From NCBI GenBank assembly GCA_016791045.1, contig JAEUNO010000031.1, forward strand, positions 124,001 to 188,000: a stretch of DNA of 64,000 nt, written 5' to 3'. The position numbers were made by a program, and so were the translations under genes. Within the stretch, counting starts at the first letter, position 1. Each line of letters begins with the position of its first letter. Below the pieces are notes generated by a model. The model ran no database searches. It was not told where the DNA came from and was given only the letters and a program-made list of their open reading frames with translations. Origin of the DNA: Methyloversatilis sp. GTDB taxonomy: Bacteria > Pseudomonadota > Gammaproteobacteria > Burkholderiales > Rhodocyclaceae. Shown here piece by piece: positions 20,237-29,064 of this stretch.

Positions 20237-21823
20237 TCAGGCGTACTCGACCGAACCGTCCGAACGCGGGTCGGCGGCGCCTTCGATGCGGCCGTCGGGG
20301 TGGCGCACGATGAGGCCGGCGTGGCCGGCGCTTTCGTCGAATTCGAGCAATGACTCGACGACATGACCCCGCTGGCGCAGCGCGTCGAACACCTCCGGCG
20401 CAAAGCGCGACTCCAGTTTCAGGGTGTCGCTGTCCGAGCCCCACGTCCGGCCGAGCAGCCAGCGCGGCGCCGCGACGGCGGCCGTCACGTCGTCACCGAA
20501 AAGCAGGTGGCGCAGCAGCACGGCGGCCTGGAACTGCGGCTGTCCGTCGCCACCCATCGAGCCGTAGACGACCGTGCGCCCGTCGGTCAGCTGGGCGATC
20601 GGCGGGTTGAGCGTGTGGAACGGCTTGCGGCAGGGTTCCAGCGCATTGAGCGCGCCGGTCGCCAGCGAAAAGCTGATGCCGCGGTTCTGCCACAGCACGC
20701 CGGTGTCGCCGGCGATCACGCCACTGCCGAACTCGTGGTAGATGCTCTGGATGAAGCTCACTGCGCGGCCTTCGGCGTCGACCACGCCCATCCACACCGT
20801 ATCGCCCGGCGCACCGCTGACCCAGCCACCGGCGCGCTGCAGGTCGATGCCGTCGGCCAGCATGTCGAGGCAGTCGTCCGACAGCAGCGACTGCGCGTCC
20901 GTGCGCATGCGCGCCGGATCGGTCAGGTGACGGTCGCGGATCACGAAGGCCTGGCGCGTCGCCTCGACCACGCGATGGATGAATTCGGGGGACTGGCCAT
21001 GCAGGCCGTCGAGCCCGAGGCGGTCGAGCTGACCGAGTATCAGCAGCGACAGCAGGCCCTGGGTGGGCGGCGGCGTGTTGTACACATGGCCCAGGCTGTG
21101 CGCGAGCTTCAACGGCGTGCGCCACTGCGCGCGATGCGTCAGGAAGTCGGACAGGCGCAACGGGCTGCCGGCGGCGCCCAGTGCGGAGGCCATGCGGCGC
21201 GCCAGGTCGCCGCGGTAGAAATCTTCGAGTCCGGCGCGCGCCAGCTGGGCAAGCGTGTCGGCCAGCCGTGGCTGACACAGCATGTCGCCGGCCTGCGGCA
21301 TTGTGCTGTCCGGCAGGAAATGCGCGGCGAAGCCGGGCTGATGGCGCAGTTCGTCCTGCTTCGTGCGCAGGCCGCGCGCCAGGCTGCGCGAAACCGGTGT
21401 GCCGCTCCGCGCATGATGTTCGGCATCGCGCAGCAGACGCGACAGCGGCAGGCGCCCACCCGCCTGGGCGGCCGCCTCGAGTGCCAGTTGCCAGCCCGAC
21501 ACCGTGCCGGCCATGGTCAGCGCGGCCAGCGGACCGCGTGTCGGCAGGCGATCGCGCACGTCGTGATCGGCGTACCAGGTGCGGCTGGCAATGACGGCTG
21601 CAGCGCCGCAGGCGTCTATCGCGCGCGGTGGCTGGCCCGGTTCGGCGATCAGCCAGAAACCGTCGCCGCCGAGCGCGTTCATGTGCGGATACACGACGGC
21701 GATCGTCGCGGCGGCGGCGATCATGGCTTCGATCGCATTGCCGCCTTCGCGCAGCACGTCGCGCGCCGATTCGCTGGCCAGGTGATGGGGGGCGACCGCG
21801 ATGCCGCGGGCAGTGGGTTTCAT
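20237..21823 (-). CDS. Gamma-glutamyltransferase family protein
   Basis: A 528-aa Ntn-hydrolase of the gamma-glutamyltranspeptidase family. The N-terminal ASESARDVLREGGNAIEA and NALGGDGFWLIAE segments match the large subunit. The small subunit would begin at the nucleophile Thr in GAPGDTVWMGVVDAEG (about residue 341), where canonical enzymes have DTTH before the SVVD strand. The oxyanion-loop equivalent reads GSMGGDGQPQ rather than the usual GSPGG. No signal peptide is evident, so this is probably a cytoplasmic GGT-like enzyme acting on an unknown gamma-glutamyl or acyl substrate rather than classical periplasmic Ggt. Confidence 0.87.
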   Translation of the reverse strand: MKPTARGIAVAPHHLASESARDVLREGGNAIEAMIAAAATIAVVYPHMNALGGDGFWLIAEPGQPPRAIDACGAAAVIASRTWYADHDVRDRLPTRGPLAALTMAGTVSGWQLALEAAAQAGGRLPLSRLLRDAEHHARSGTPVSRSLARGLRTKQDELRHQPGFAAHFLPDSTMPQAGDMLCQPRLADTLAQLARAGLEDFYRGDLARRMASALGAAGSPLRLSDFLTHRAQWRTPLKLAHSLGHVYNTPPPTQGLLSLLILGQLDRLGLDGLHGQSPEFIHRVVEATRQAFVIRDRHLTDPARMRTDAQSLLSDDCLDMLADGIDLQRAGGWVSGAPGDTVWMGVVDAEGRAVSFIQSIYHEFGSGVIAGDTGVLWQNRGISFSLATGALNALEPCRKPFHTLNPPIAQLTDGRTVVYGSMGGDGQPQFQAAVLLRHLLFGDDVTAAVAAPRWLLGRTWGSDSDTLKLESRFAPEVFDALRQRGHVVESLLEFDESAGHAGLIVRHPDGRIEGAADPRSDGSVEYA

Positions 21824-22044
21824 CGGAACATCTCCATGAGCGGCTGCGCCGGGCAGGTTCGAATGCCCCCGTATGGTGCATCAAGCCGCCTCCGTTGCGC
21901 GTCTTTCAATGAATTTCCGGGGCAAGGGGCCGTTTGAACACGGTTACAGTCGTGCTGTGGGCGCAGCGTACAGCGGCATGCATCTTGCGTCCCGCAATCA
22001 TCTTCGACGGCGTACTGCGCCGCATCCGCTTACGGAATGGATCG

Positions 22045-23445
22045 ATGCATCACAAGAATTCGCTGTGGTCTTTGCTGTCAGCCTGGCGCGCCCGACTGCG
22101 GCTTGCCTGGTTCGATTTCAGGTATCCGGCCCTGCGCCGGCGCAATCAGGCCTATTTCAAGGTCTGGCTCGGCCGTCTCGTGCTGTGGGGGGGCGCGGTC
22201 GTGGTGGGTATGCTGGCGGTCGGCTTCGCGCAGTTGTCGGATCTGGCCATCCACCACTTCCGCGGCCTTGCGAGCGACAACCCCTGGTGGCCCTTCCTGC
22301 TGACGCCGCTCGGCGGCGCGCTGTGCGTGTGGGCGACGCGGCGCTGGTTTCCGGGTGCCGAAGGCAGCGGCATCCCGCAGACCATCGCCGAAATGTCGCG
22401 CCCCGAAGATCGAAGCTGGAAGCCGCTGCTGTCGCTGCGCATCATCATCGGCAAGATCGTCGTCGGCACGGCAGCCGTCGGCAGCGGATTTTCGCTCGGC
22501 CGGGAAGGCCCGACGGTACAGATCGGCGCATCGATGCTCAACGCGCTGCACCGGCTGCTGCCGGGCGGCCTGCACATTCCGCGTACTCACATGCTGGTGG
22601 CCGGCGGAGCCGCCGGCATCGCTGCGGCGTTCAATACGCCGCTGGCGGGCATCGTGTTCGCCATTGAAACGCTTTCGCGCAATGTCGAGTCGCGCATGAG
22701 CGGTCTCATCATCACTGCCATCGTGCTGGCCGGCATCGTGTCGCAGGCCTTTCTCGGCAAGGCGAGCTACTTCGGGCAGATCGCCATCGCCGGTACCGAC
22801 CGCGAAATGGCGCTTGCCGTGGCCATCACCGCGCTGGTGTGCGGCGTCGCGGGCGGCCTGTTCTCGCGCATGCTCATCATCAGTTCCACGTCGTGGAAGG
22901 GCCGGATGGCGGATTATCGACGCGACCATCCGATCCGCTTTGCCGCCGCCTGCGGCGTGCTGGTCGCGGCACTCGGCTACGTCACCGGCGGCAGCAGTTT
23001 CGGCAGCGGCTATGGCGAAACCCGTGCACTGCTCGAAGGCGACACGTCACTGGAGTGGTACTACGGTCCTGCCAAGTTCCTCGCCACGCTGATCGCCTAC
23101 CTGTCCGGCCTGCCGGGCGGCATCTTTGCGCCCAGCCTCGCGATCGGTGCCGGCATCGGTCACGACCTCGCGCCGCTGATCGGCCAGCAGGACGCCCCGG
23201 GCATGCTGCTGGTGCTCTGCATGGCCGGCTTTCTCGCTGCCGTGACCCAGTCGCCGATCACCTCCTTCATCATCGTGATGGAAATGGTCGACGGCTATTC
23301 GGTGGTGATCGGCCTGATGGCGGTATCGCTGCTGTCATCGGGGGTATCGCGCATCTTCAGCCAGCCGCTGTATGAAACGGTGGCGCGGCACATCGTGGTG
23401 CGCAACGGCGGCGCGATGGCGGCGCAGCGGGAGGAGAAGCAGTGA
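22045..23445 (+). CDS. ClC-family chloride channel/transporter
   Basis: A 466-aa integral membrane ClC protein. The selectivity-filter motifs are all present: GAEGSGIPQ, GREGPTVQIG (with the gating glutamate) and GGIFAPSLAIG; about ten hydrophobic segments flank them. In LAGIVFAIETLSR the position equivalent to the internal proton glutamate E203 of E. coli ClcA is Thr, which in the family often goes with channel-like or uncoupled behaviour. ATG 22045 (MHHKNSLWSLL) is the likeliest start; the frame opens at 21934. No CBS domains. It is monocistronic, convergent with the GST gene. Confidence 0.9.
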   Translation: MHHKNSLWSLLSAWRARLRLAWFDFRYPALRRRNQAYFKVWLGRLVLWGGAVVVGMLAVGFAQLSDLAIHHFRGLASDNPWWPFLLTPLGGALCVWATRRWFPGAEGSGIPQTIAEMSRPEDRSWKPLLSLRIIIGKIVVGTAAVGSGFSLGREGPTVQIGASMLNALHRLLPGGLHIPRTHMLVAGGAAGIAAAFNTPLAGIVFAIETLSRNVESRMSGLIITAIVLAGIVSQAFLGKASYFGQIAIAGTDREMALAVAITALVCGVAGGLFSRMLIISSTSWKGRMADYRRDHPIRFAAACGVLVAALGYVTGGSSFGSGYGETRALLEGDTSLEWYYGPAKFLATLIAYLSGLPGGIFAPSLAIGAGIGHDLAPLIGQQDAPGMLLVLCMAGFLAAVTQSPITSFIIVMEMVDGYSVVIGLMAVSLLSSGVSRIFSQPLYETVARHIVVRNGGAMAAQREEKQ

Positions 23446-23534
23446 AGGGCGGTCAGTGCGCGGCGCCATCGAACTCACGTGCCCCGAACGCGCCCTACGA
23501 CGGCCATCACGCGAGACCGCTTGACCGCCTTGCG

Positions 23535-24245
23535 TCAGACGCCACCCTTGTTCGATCCGCCGGTCTCCACCATCTTCTGTGCTCCGGCCACGAAGGCCCG
23601 GGCCTTGTCGTCCTCGGGCTTGGCGAGATCGATGTCGGACGGCGGAATGACCACGCCACGGCGCGCTGCGGGGCGTGCGTCGATGACATCGAGCCAGCGC
23701 TTCAGGTGCGGCAGTTCGTCGATGTTCAGGCCCGACCAGGGATAGGTGCGCACCCACGCCCAGTTCGCGATGTCGGCGATCGAATAGTCGCCGGCCAGGA
23801 ATTCGTGGTCCTTCAGATGGCCGTCGAGCACGCGGAACAGCCGCATCGACTCGCCCTGATAGCGGTCGATCACCGGTTGCAGCTTCTCCGGGAAGTAGCG
23901 GAAGAATACGTTGGCCTGACCCATCATCGGGCCGACGCCGCCCATCTGGAACATCAGCCACTGCAGCACGCGCGAGCGGCCCTTCATGTCCGACGGCATC
24001 AGCTTGCCGGTCTTCTCGGCCAGATAGACCAGGATGGCGCCGGATTCGAATACCGCGAAGTCGTCTTCGTCGCGGTCGATGATGGCCGGAATGCGACCGT
24101 TCGGATTGATCGCGAGGAACCAGGGCTCCTTCTGGTCGCGTGCCGACAGCGACAGTGCATGCACCGTGTAGGGCAGCGCAAGTTCCTCCAGCGCGATGGA
24201 AACCTTGTGGCCGTTGGGTGTGGCGGCGGTGTAGAGATCGATCAT
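23535..24245 (-). CDS. Glutathione S-transferase (Ure2/YfcG-like)
   Basis: A 236-aa GST with an N-terminal thioredoxin fold ([20 protein letters not shown], then [15 protein letters not shown], with cis-Pro and [11 protein letters not shown] glutathione-contact motifs) and a C-terminal helical domain ([17 protein letters not shown]). The pattern is that of the nu/Ure2p-like class (YfcG, YghU), which has disulfide-bond reductase activity on glutathionylated substrates. Start 24245 is preceded by AAGGGAG. It lies downstream of the fae terminator, so its transcription is probably separate from fae. Confidence 0.9.
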   Translation of the reverse strand: MIDLYTAATPNGHKVSIALEELALPYTVHALSLSARDQKEPWFLAINPNGRIPAIIDRDEDDFAVFESGAILVYLAEKTGKLMPSDMKGRSRVLQWLMFQMGGVGPMMGQANVFFRYFPEKLQPVIDRYQGESMRLFRVLDGHLKDHEFLAGDYSIADIANWAWVRTYPWSGLNIDELPHLKRWLDVIDARPAARRGVVIPPSDIDLAKPEDDKARAFVAGAQKMVETGGSNKGGV

Positions 24246-24350
24246 GATGCTCCCTTCGTTGGAATGGCCGACCTGCAGGGGGTCTCTGCGCCGCAGTGTA
24301 GCCTCCACGTTGCTGCGGAGCGAATTGACGGATGCGCCTGCGCACCGGAC

Positions 24351-24389
24351 AAAAAAAACGCCCCCGGCCAGGCGGCCGGAGGCGTTTTT
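24351..24389 (-). terminator. Strong rho-independent terminator after fae
   Basis: On the minus strand a GC stem (arms 24359-24369 and 24373-24384, one mismatch) is followed by eight U (complement of A8 at 24351-24358). The opposite side also ends in T5 (24385-24389), so it could act in both directions. It lies 20 bases past the fae stop and separates fae from the GST gene. Confidence 0.9.
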
Positions 24390-24408
24390 CGCAAATAAGC
24401 CGTGAGGC

Positions 24409-24918
24409 TTAGTTTGCGGCGAACGGGTGCGTGGCCGAACCCTTCTTGGCAACCACTTCAGCAGCGGTCGGGGTACCGGCAACAGCGCGAGCGATCGATT
24501 CCTTGACCGCGCGGTAGTTGAAGTCCTGGATCTTTGCGTCGTCTTCGGCCATCCAGTGGATGAACACGCCGACGCAGATGAACAGGTTGTCGGCTTCGTC
24601 AGCCGGGATCGTGCCGTCAGCAACGCTGTCGGCAACGGCCATCGCGACGCCGCGCTGTGCCGGGCCAAACATCTGGACAGCCTGCTTGGCGCCCTTGATG
24701 GTGACCTTGTTGAACATGACCGTTGCCGGCTTGCACAGCAGGTTCGGTGCAACGACGGCCAGCAGGGACGTGAAACCATCCTTGTTGTTGACCAGGGCGT
24801 TGGCGAAAGCGGCTTCTGCAGCGCTGCCACGCGGGCCCATGATCAGGTCGATGTGAGCGACTTCATTGCCGTCACCAACCAGGGATTCACCAACACACAG
24901 ACCATTAATCTTCGCCAT
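24409..24918 (-). CDS. fae: Formaldehyde-activating enzyme
   Basis: A 169-aa Fae (5,6,7,8-tetrahydromethanopterin hydro-lyase), which condenses formaldehyde with H4MPT to methylene-H4MPT, the entry step of the pathway encoded by the neighbouring genes. Nearly the whole protein matches Fae: [20 protein letters not shown] (His22 is the conserved His I take to be the catalytic one), [20 protein letters not shown] and [18 protein letters not shown]. Start 24918 has GAGGAGA upstream. It has a 152-base leader after the CitG-like gene and a strong terminator, which suggests separate, high-level expression. Length equals known Fae (about 170 aa). Confidence 0.98.
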   Translation of the reverse strand: MAKINGLCVGESLVGDGNEVAHIDLIMGPRGSAAEAAFANALVNNKDGFTSLLAVVAPNLLCKPATVMFNKVTIKGAKQAVQMFGPAQRGVAMAVADSVADGTIPADEADNLFICVGVFIHWMAEDDAKIQDFNYRAVKESIARAVAGTPTAAEVVAKKGSATHPFAAN

Positions 24919-24942
24919 ATCGAATCTCCTCATTACTAGGCA

Positions 24943-24963
24943 AGTTATAGGGGTTTACCCCCT
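24943..24963 (-). promoter_or_regulatory. Possible fae promoter -10 with adjacent dyad
   Basis: Reading the minus strand, GGGG-TAAA-CCCC (complement of 24950-24961) lies directly upstream of TATAAC (complement of 24943-24948), 25-30 bases before the fae start. TATAAC would make a reasonable -10; no good -35 was found. The dyad would sit in the spacer, where a regulator could act. Confidence 0.4.
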
Positions 24964-25070
24964 GTGGTAGCCCGCGTTCCGGGGTACGAAACACAGGATA
25001 AAAACTTCGTTGTGGTGCGTTTCTGGTGCCTTTGTGATGCTTTCTTGCTTTTGGTTGCATCCTGGCGCCG

Positions 25071-25955
25071 TCATGCGCCGGCAATTTCCAGCGCGCCGGC
25101 GAGGAAGGCTGTCACAACCGTCAGGTCTGCGCTCGTTCCGGGATTGATGCCCGCCGTTTTCAGACGTTCGTCCCATTCCCTCAGCGTGTCTTGCATCATA
25201 ACCGGATCATCCGCCCGTTCAAACCCGTCCAGCAGGCGTATCGCTGTGTTGCGCACCGATAGCGCCGTTTCCGGACCATGTTTGCGCATGATGTGGGTGT
25301 CGGGAATCAATGCGAGACAGAACATGAACACTCTGGCCGCTGCCCATGCTTCACTGCACCATCGATCACGCGCCGCCAGATGGACCGGCAACAGATGACG
25401 GAGGACCCATTGGTAGCGATATGCATACAGCGCGGCGATGCTGTCACGGTGCGCGGCGATCTGCATGGCCTGCAGCAGGGTGATCCGCGCGTCGCCCGCC
25501 ACGTCGTGATCGTCGCGCCGGCCCAGTCCGGCCGGCTGGGCCAGACGGATTGCCGCATACGCATGTGACGCGTCGGTGACAGTCAGGCCGGACAGCGTGC
25601 GCTGCAGCGATGCTGACAAGTCCTCGCCGGGTTGGCAGTGCAGTGCAGCATGGGCGATTGGCGCGCAGCCCAGCACGATGCCCAGATTGGTGTTGCATCC
25701 GACCGCCTGCCAGGTGGCGCGCATGGCCCCTTCGATGCGCTCGCCAACTGTCGCGTCCGCGCGACAGATCGGCCCGGCGGCCGCCTCCGCGCTGGCGATG
25801 AAATCGGCCACCTGCATGCGGTGACCGTCGCCGTGACGTCCGACATTGCCCGGCTTCAGCGCCTCGATGTCGAGCCGGCACGCGTTCAGGAAGGCACTTT
25901 CCAGCGCCGTTTGTCGCGCGATCCGGCCGGTGTCGGGCGGCCGCGTCATCAGCAT
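25071..25955 (-). CDS. CitG-like protein of the H4MPT cluster
   Basis: A 294-aa protein of the triphosphoribosyl-dephospho-CoA synthase (CitG/MdcB) superfamily. Recognisable parts: ALESAFLNACRLDIEALKPGNVG near the N terminus, where CitG has its KPGLV-type motif, and GCNTNLGIVLGCAPI. No citrate lyase or malonate decarboxylase genes are near. Homologues occur beside mch and fae in other methylotrophs (orf7 in M. extorquens AM1, from memory), so a role in making or modifying the methanopterin cofactor is inferred. It overlaps the RimK-like gene by 7 bases (Met 25955) or 1 base (Met 25949, TGATG). Confidence 0.82.
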   Translation of the reverse strand: MLMTRPPDTGRIARQTALESAFLNACRLDIEALKPGNVGRHGDGHRMQVADFIASAEAAAGPICRADATVGERIEGAMRATWQAVGCNTNLGIVLGCAPIAHAALHCQPGEDLSASLQRTLSGLTVTDASHAYAAIRLAQPAGLGRRDDHDVAGDARITLLQAMQIAAHRDSIAALYAYRYQWVLRHLLPVHLAARDRWCSEAWAAARVFMFCLALIPDTHIMRKHGPETALSVRNTAIRLLDGFERADDPVMMQDTLREWDERLKTAGINPGTSADLTVVTAFLAGALEIAGA

Positions 25956-26875
25956 GCGATCTCGCCCGCTGCCGGGCAGCGGCGCAGCAGATCATCCGCC
26001 AGCGCCTGTGCGATGTTCAGGCTGGTGACGCCCTGCAGACCCTTCCAGGCCGGAATGCTGTTAACTTCAAGTACGGTGAGCCGGCCGTGGTCGTCGCGCA
26101 GGATGTCGACGCCGGCGTAGTCCATGCCGGTGGCGCGGGCCGCATCGACCGCCAGTCGGGTCAGCGCTTCGTCGGGCGGAATGGCTTCGCAACGTCCGCC
26201 CTGCGACACATTGTTCAGCCAGCTCCGGCCCTTGCGCAGCATGCCGGCGACCGGCTTGCCGTCGATCACCATGATGCGCCAGTCGCTCCACTCGCCCAGT
26301 GCGTCGCGCGAGCGGGCGCTGTAGCGCTGCATGTACCAGACGTGGCCGACGCTTTCCGCGTCGGGCAGCGCATCGCCGGCCGTCAGGCGCACGATGCCTT
26401 CGCCCTGCGAGCCGAACAGCGGCTTGACCAGCACGTCGTGACCGGCGGCGAATTCGCGCATCAGCACTGCGCGCGCCTCGCTTTCGCTCTCGGCCACCCA
26501 GGTGGGCGGCGTCGGGATGCCCGCGTGGTGCAGCAGCACGCTGGTCATCGCCTTGTCCACGCTCTTTTCGATGGCGCGGGCGTGGTTGTAGACCGGAATG
26601 CCCAGCTCGCCCAGGTAGTGCAGGAAATCCATGCGCAGCACCACCTGCTGCAGCGTGCCGCCGGCCACGCCGCGCACGAAAACGGCCTGCGGCAACGTCT
26701 GTTCGAAGCCGGGCATGACGACACCCGACACGCCGCGCTGCAGGTCGATGTGGCACTCGCCCAGACTGACATAGCGCGCCAGCAGGCCGCGCGCCCGGAA
26801 AGCCTCGACCAGGCGCTTGCCGTGCCAGCCCGGCTCGTCGGTCACGATGGCGATGTCTGCCTGCTGCGCACCCAT
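25949..26875 (-). CDS. RimK-like ATP-grasp ligase of the H4MPT cluster
   Basis: A 308-aa ATP-grasp enzyme resembling RimK and MptN (H4MPT:alpha-L-glutamate ligase). Visible motifs: KAMTSVLLHHAGIPTPPTW, the ATP-binding VLVKPLFGSQGEGI, the central DWRIMVIDGKPVAGMLRKG, and the metal-binding VLEVNSIPAWKGLQ. Start 26875 lies 5 bases past the mch stop. The product probably adds an amino acid to the cofactor, as MptN does in archaea; this is by analogy. The order mtdB, ATP-grasp, mch, RimK-like, CitG-like, fae is conserved in methylotrophs (this gene corresponds to orf5 in AM1, from memory). Confidence 0.85.
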   Translation of the reverse strand: MGAQQADIAIVTDEPGWHGKRLVEAFRARGLLARYVSLGECHIDLQRGVSGVVMPGFEQTLPQAVFVRGVAGGTLQQVVLRMDFLHYLGELGIPVYNHARAIEKSVDKAMTSVLLHHAGIPTPPTWVAESESEARAVLMREFAAGHDVLVKPLFGSQGEGIVRLTAGDALPDAESVGHVWYMQRYSARSRDALGEWSDWRIMVIDGKPVAGMLRKGRSWLNNVSQGGRCEAIPPDEALTRLAVDAARATGMDYAGVDILRDDHGRLTVLEVNSIPAWKGLQGVTSLNIAQALADDLLRRCPAAGEIAC

Positions 26876-26880
26876 GGCGC

Positions 26881-27879
26881 TTACTTGCCCTCGCCGAACG
26901 AACGGCCGAGCAGTTCGGCATTGATCTGGCCGGCCCGGAAGCTCTTGCCGGTGCGCAGATTGCTGACGATGACGCGCGCCGGGGCGAACAGCATCGGGTC
27001 GATCTTGTAGAAGTCGTACTTCACTTCCTTGAACACCTCGGCGAACGGACGGCCATAGTCGCGCGACGAGGAGGACGGCAGTTTCTGCGCCAGATCGGCC
27101 GCCGAATCGTCGTCGCTGTCCACATAGAGCTGTGCCACGCCGCCGAACAGGATGGCGTCGTTGGTGCGACCCATGGCGTTCAGGAAGTCGGGCGCCGGCG
27201 GTGCGACCGGCGCGCTGGCGGACCCGTCGACCACCTGGGTCAGCGGGAAGCCCAGCGCATGCACCTTGTGCAGCGCGACTTCGAGTACGCGGCCGACCAC
27301 CTGCACCGTACCGGCCAGGCTGCGCGTCGGCGTCAGGATCAGCGTTACGGCATCGTCGGCGACCGCGCAGTCGCGGCGGATCTTGGCCAGCACTTCGGCC
27401 GGCGGCTGACGATCGACTTCCAGTACCAGCACGGCGTGCTTCGCGTCGTCCTTGTAGCCCAGTTCCGCAAACAGCGGCTCCTTGACGGCCAGCGCACGGC
27501 CCGGACCGGACCCGAGCGCATGAAACGCCTCCTTGCCTTCGCCGTGCGACAGACTCCAGCCGGCGTACTGGCTCGCCAGGCAGGCGACGACCGGATGGGT
27601 CGAATGCACGTTGATGGTCAGCGGCCAGTGCGCGTCGCGTGTGTTGAAAGTGGCGGTGCCCAGACCGCCCATGCAGATTTCCGTAATGCGGCGACCGGCT
27701 TCGATGCCGCCGTGGCAATGGATGCCGGCGTCGATGACGCGGCCGCCGCCGGGCAGGGCATCAACCTTGATGCGCAGCGCGTCGGCGTCGCGTACCAGGC
27801 CCTCGACCAGATCCATGACGTATCGGCCCACGCTGGGCTGGGCGCCGGTCAGGACCGGTCCGTGTTCTGCAGTGCTCAT
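26881..27879 (-). CDS. mch: Methenyl-tetrahydromethanopterin cyclohydrolase
   Basis: A 332-aa Mch, hydrolysing methenyl-H4MPT to formyl-H4MPT, step 3 of formaldehyde oxidation. Family segments: VIDAGIHCHGGIEAGRRITE, WPLTINVHSTHPVVACLASQ, YAGWSLSHGEGKEAFHALGS and the C-terminal YDFYKIDPMLFAPARV. It shares 4 bases (ATGA) with the upstream ATP-grasp gene and lies 5 bases before the RimK-like gene, within the minus-strand operon. Length is typical of bacterial Mch. Confidence 0.97.
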   Translation of the reverse strand: MSTAEHGPVLTGAQPSVGRYVMDLVEGLVRDADALRIKVDALPGGGRVIDAGIHCHGGIEAGRRITEICMGGLGTATFNTRDAHWPLTINVHSTHPVVACLASQYAGWSLSHGEGKEAFHALGSGPGRALAVKEPLFAELGYKDDAKHAVLVLEVDRQPPAEVLAKIRRDCAVADDAVTLILTPTRSLAGTVQVVGRVLEVALHKVHALGFPLTQVVDGSASAPVAPPAPDFLNAMGRTNDAILFGGVAQLYVDSDDDSAADLAQKLPSSSSRDYGRPFAEVFKEVKYDFYKIDPMLFAPARVIVSNLRTGKSFRAGQINAELLGRSFGEGK

Positions 27880-29039
27880 GCGCTTCTCCTCGGAATGACA
27901 AGATCGTTGTTATGGTCTGTTGCAACTGCTCCGGCGGACGGTGCGATCCGGTGCAGCACTTCTTGGTGGCGTTGCTGCAACTGCGTGCGAACGCTGTTTT
28001 CGTCCGCGCCTGCGGCGTGCGCGACGCAGACCGGGGTTGCCTTGCCGATCAGGCTGCCGGCAGCCGGCAGATCGGTGCAGCCCCCGGGCCACCGGACGCC
28101 GTCGCCGATGACCAGGTCGTGCGGCGCATAGACCACGCGCAGGCCGCGCAGCGTGCGCGACGGTGACAGCACCACATCGTTCAGTCGCCCGCTACAGGCG
28201 GCCACATGGGCTGCAAACAGACCGCCTTCAACGCGGTTCTCGTACAGCGCGAGTGTCGCGGTCGGCCGCGGGTTGATTTCCAGCAGCACGTGACGGCCGC
28301 CGTGCAGCACCAGATCGGCGCCGTTCAGTCCGTGCAGTCCGAACGCCTGCACGATGGCGTCGACATCGCGTTCCAGCGCGGCCTGCTGCGCGTCGTCCAG
28401 CGGCAGGTCACTCACTGCTTCGCACCAGGCGTACGGCCCGGCAATCGCTCCGGGAAACTGCCGGCTGATGCCGACGATGCGCCCGCGTTGACCATCGGCG
28501 AGAAACAGCACCGAAGCCGGAATACCCGCTACGTACGCCTGCACATGCCAGCCCGGCGCGATTGTTTCGCCGCTGCGCACCGGGCGCACGTGCGCGCCGC
28601 CGCAGGCACCGGTCTGTTTCATCAGCCAGCCCTCGGGCGCCCGACCTTCACTACGCATCGCCGCAAAGCGCACGTCCGCCTGCTGCAGGCCGGCGGCCAG
28701 CGTGTCCGGCGCCTTGCAGCGCTGTACGGTCGCCGCAGCGTTGCCGATGCGCGGGACCGATGCCTGGAGTGCGAGGTCCAGCGCGGAAAGCAGATCTGGC
28801 CGCCGTTCGAAACCCGATCCGGCGACGAGGCCGTCACAGCCTTCAGCCAGTCCGGTGATCAGCGCAGGCAGGTCGTCACCGAAGGCACCGTCGCGGAAAT
28901 CCGCCCTGACGGTACGTCGGGCCAGCGCCCGTGTGTCGGTGTCGGCGAACGGATCGATCACGTCGCAGGTCCAGCCTGCCGCGACGCATGAGTGCGCCAG
29001 CGCGCGTGCGCTACCCGACACGATGAGCCAGTGCGGCAC
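27876..29039 (-). CDS. ATP-grasp protein between mtdB and mch
   Basis: A 387-aa protein with an N-terminal Rossmann-like preATP-grasp domain (WLIVSGSARALAHSCVAAGW) and an ATP-grasp domain (GWLMKQTGACGGAHVRP; metal site VLLEINPRPTATLALYE). The last 100 residues form a separate C-terminal region (SRTLRGLRVVYAPHDL) of unknown function. The family belongs to the set of unassigned genes that track with H4MPT in methylotrophs (equivalent to orf17 in AM1, from memory) and is presumed to act in cofactor synthesis, probably forming an amide or peptide-like bond. It overlaps mch by 4 bases and follows mtdB by 25. Confidence 0.82.
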   Translation of the reverse strand: MPHWLIVSGSARALAHSCVAAGWTCDVIDPFADTDTRALARRTVRADFRDGAFGDDLPALITGLAEGCDGLVAGSGFERRPDLLSALDLALQASVPRIGNAAATVQRCKAPDTLAAGLQQADVRFAAMRSEGRAPEGWLMKQTGACGGAHVRPVRSGETIAPGWHVQAYVAGIPASVLFLADGQRGRIVGISRQFPGAIAGPYAWCEAVSDLPLDDAQQAALERDVDAIVQAFGLHGLNGADLVLHGGRHVLLEINPRPTATLALYENRVEGGLFAAHVAACSGRLNDVVLSPSRTLRGLRVVYAPHDLVIGDGVRWPGGCTDLPAAGSLIGKATPVCVAHAAGADENSVRTQLQQRHQEVLHRIAPSAGAVATDHNNDLVIPRRSA

Positions 29040-29064
29040 CGGCGTGCTTTCCAGCCCGGTACGG

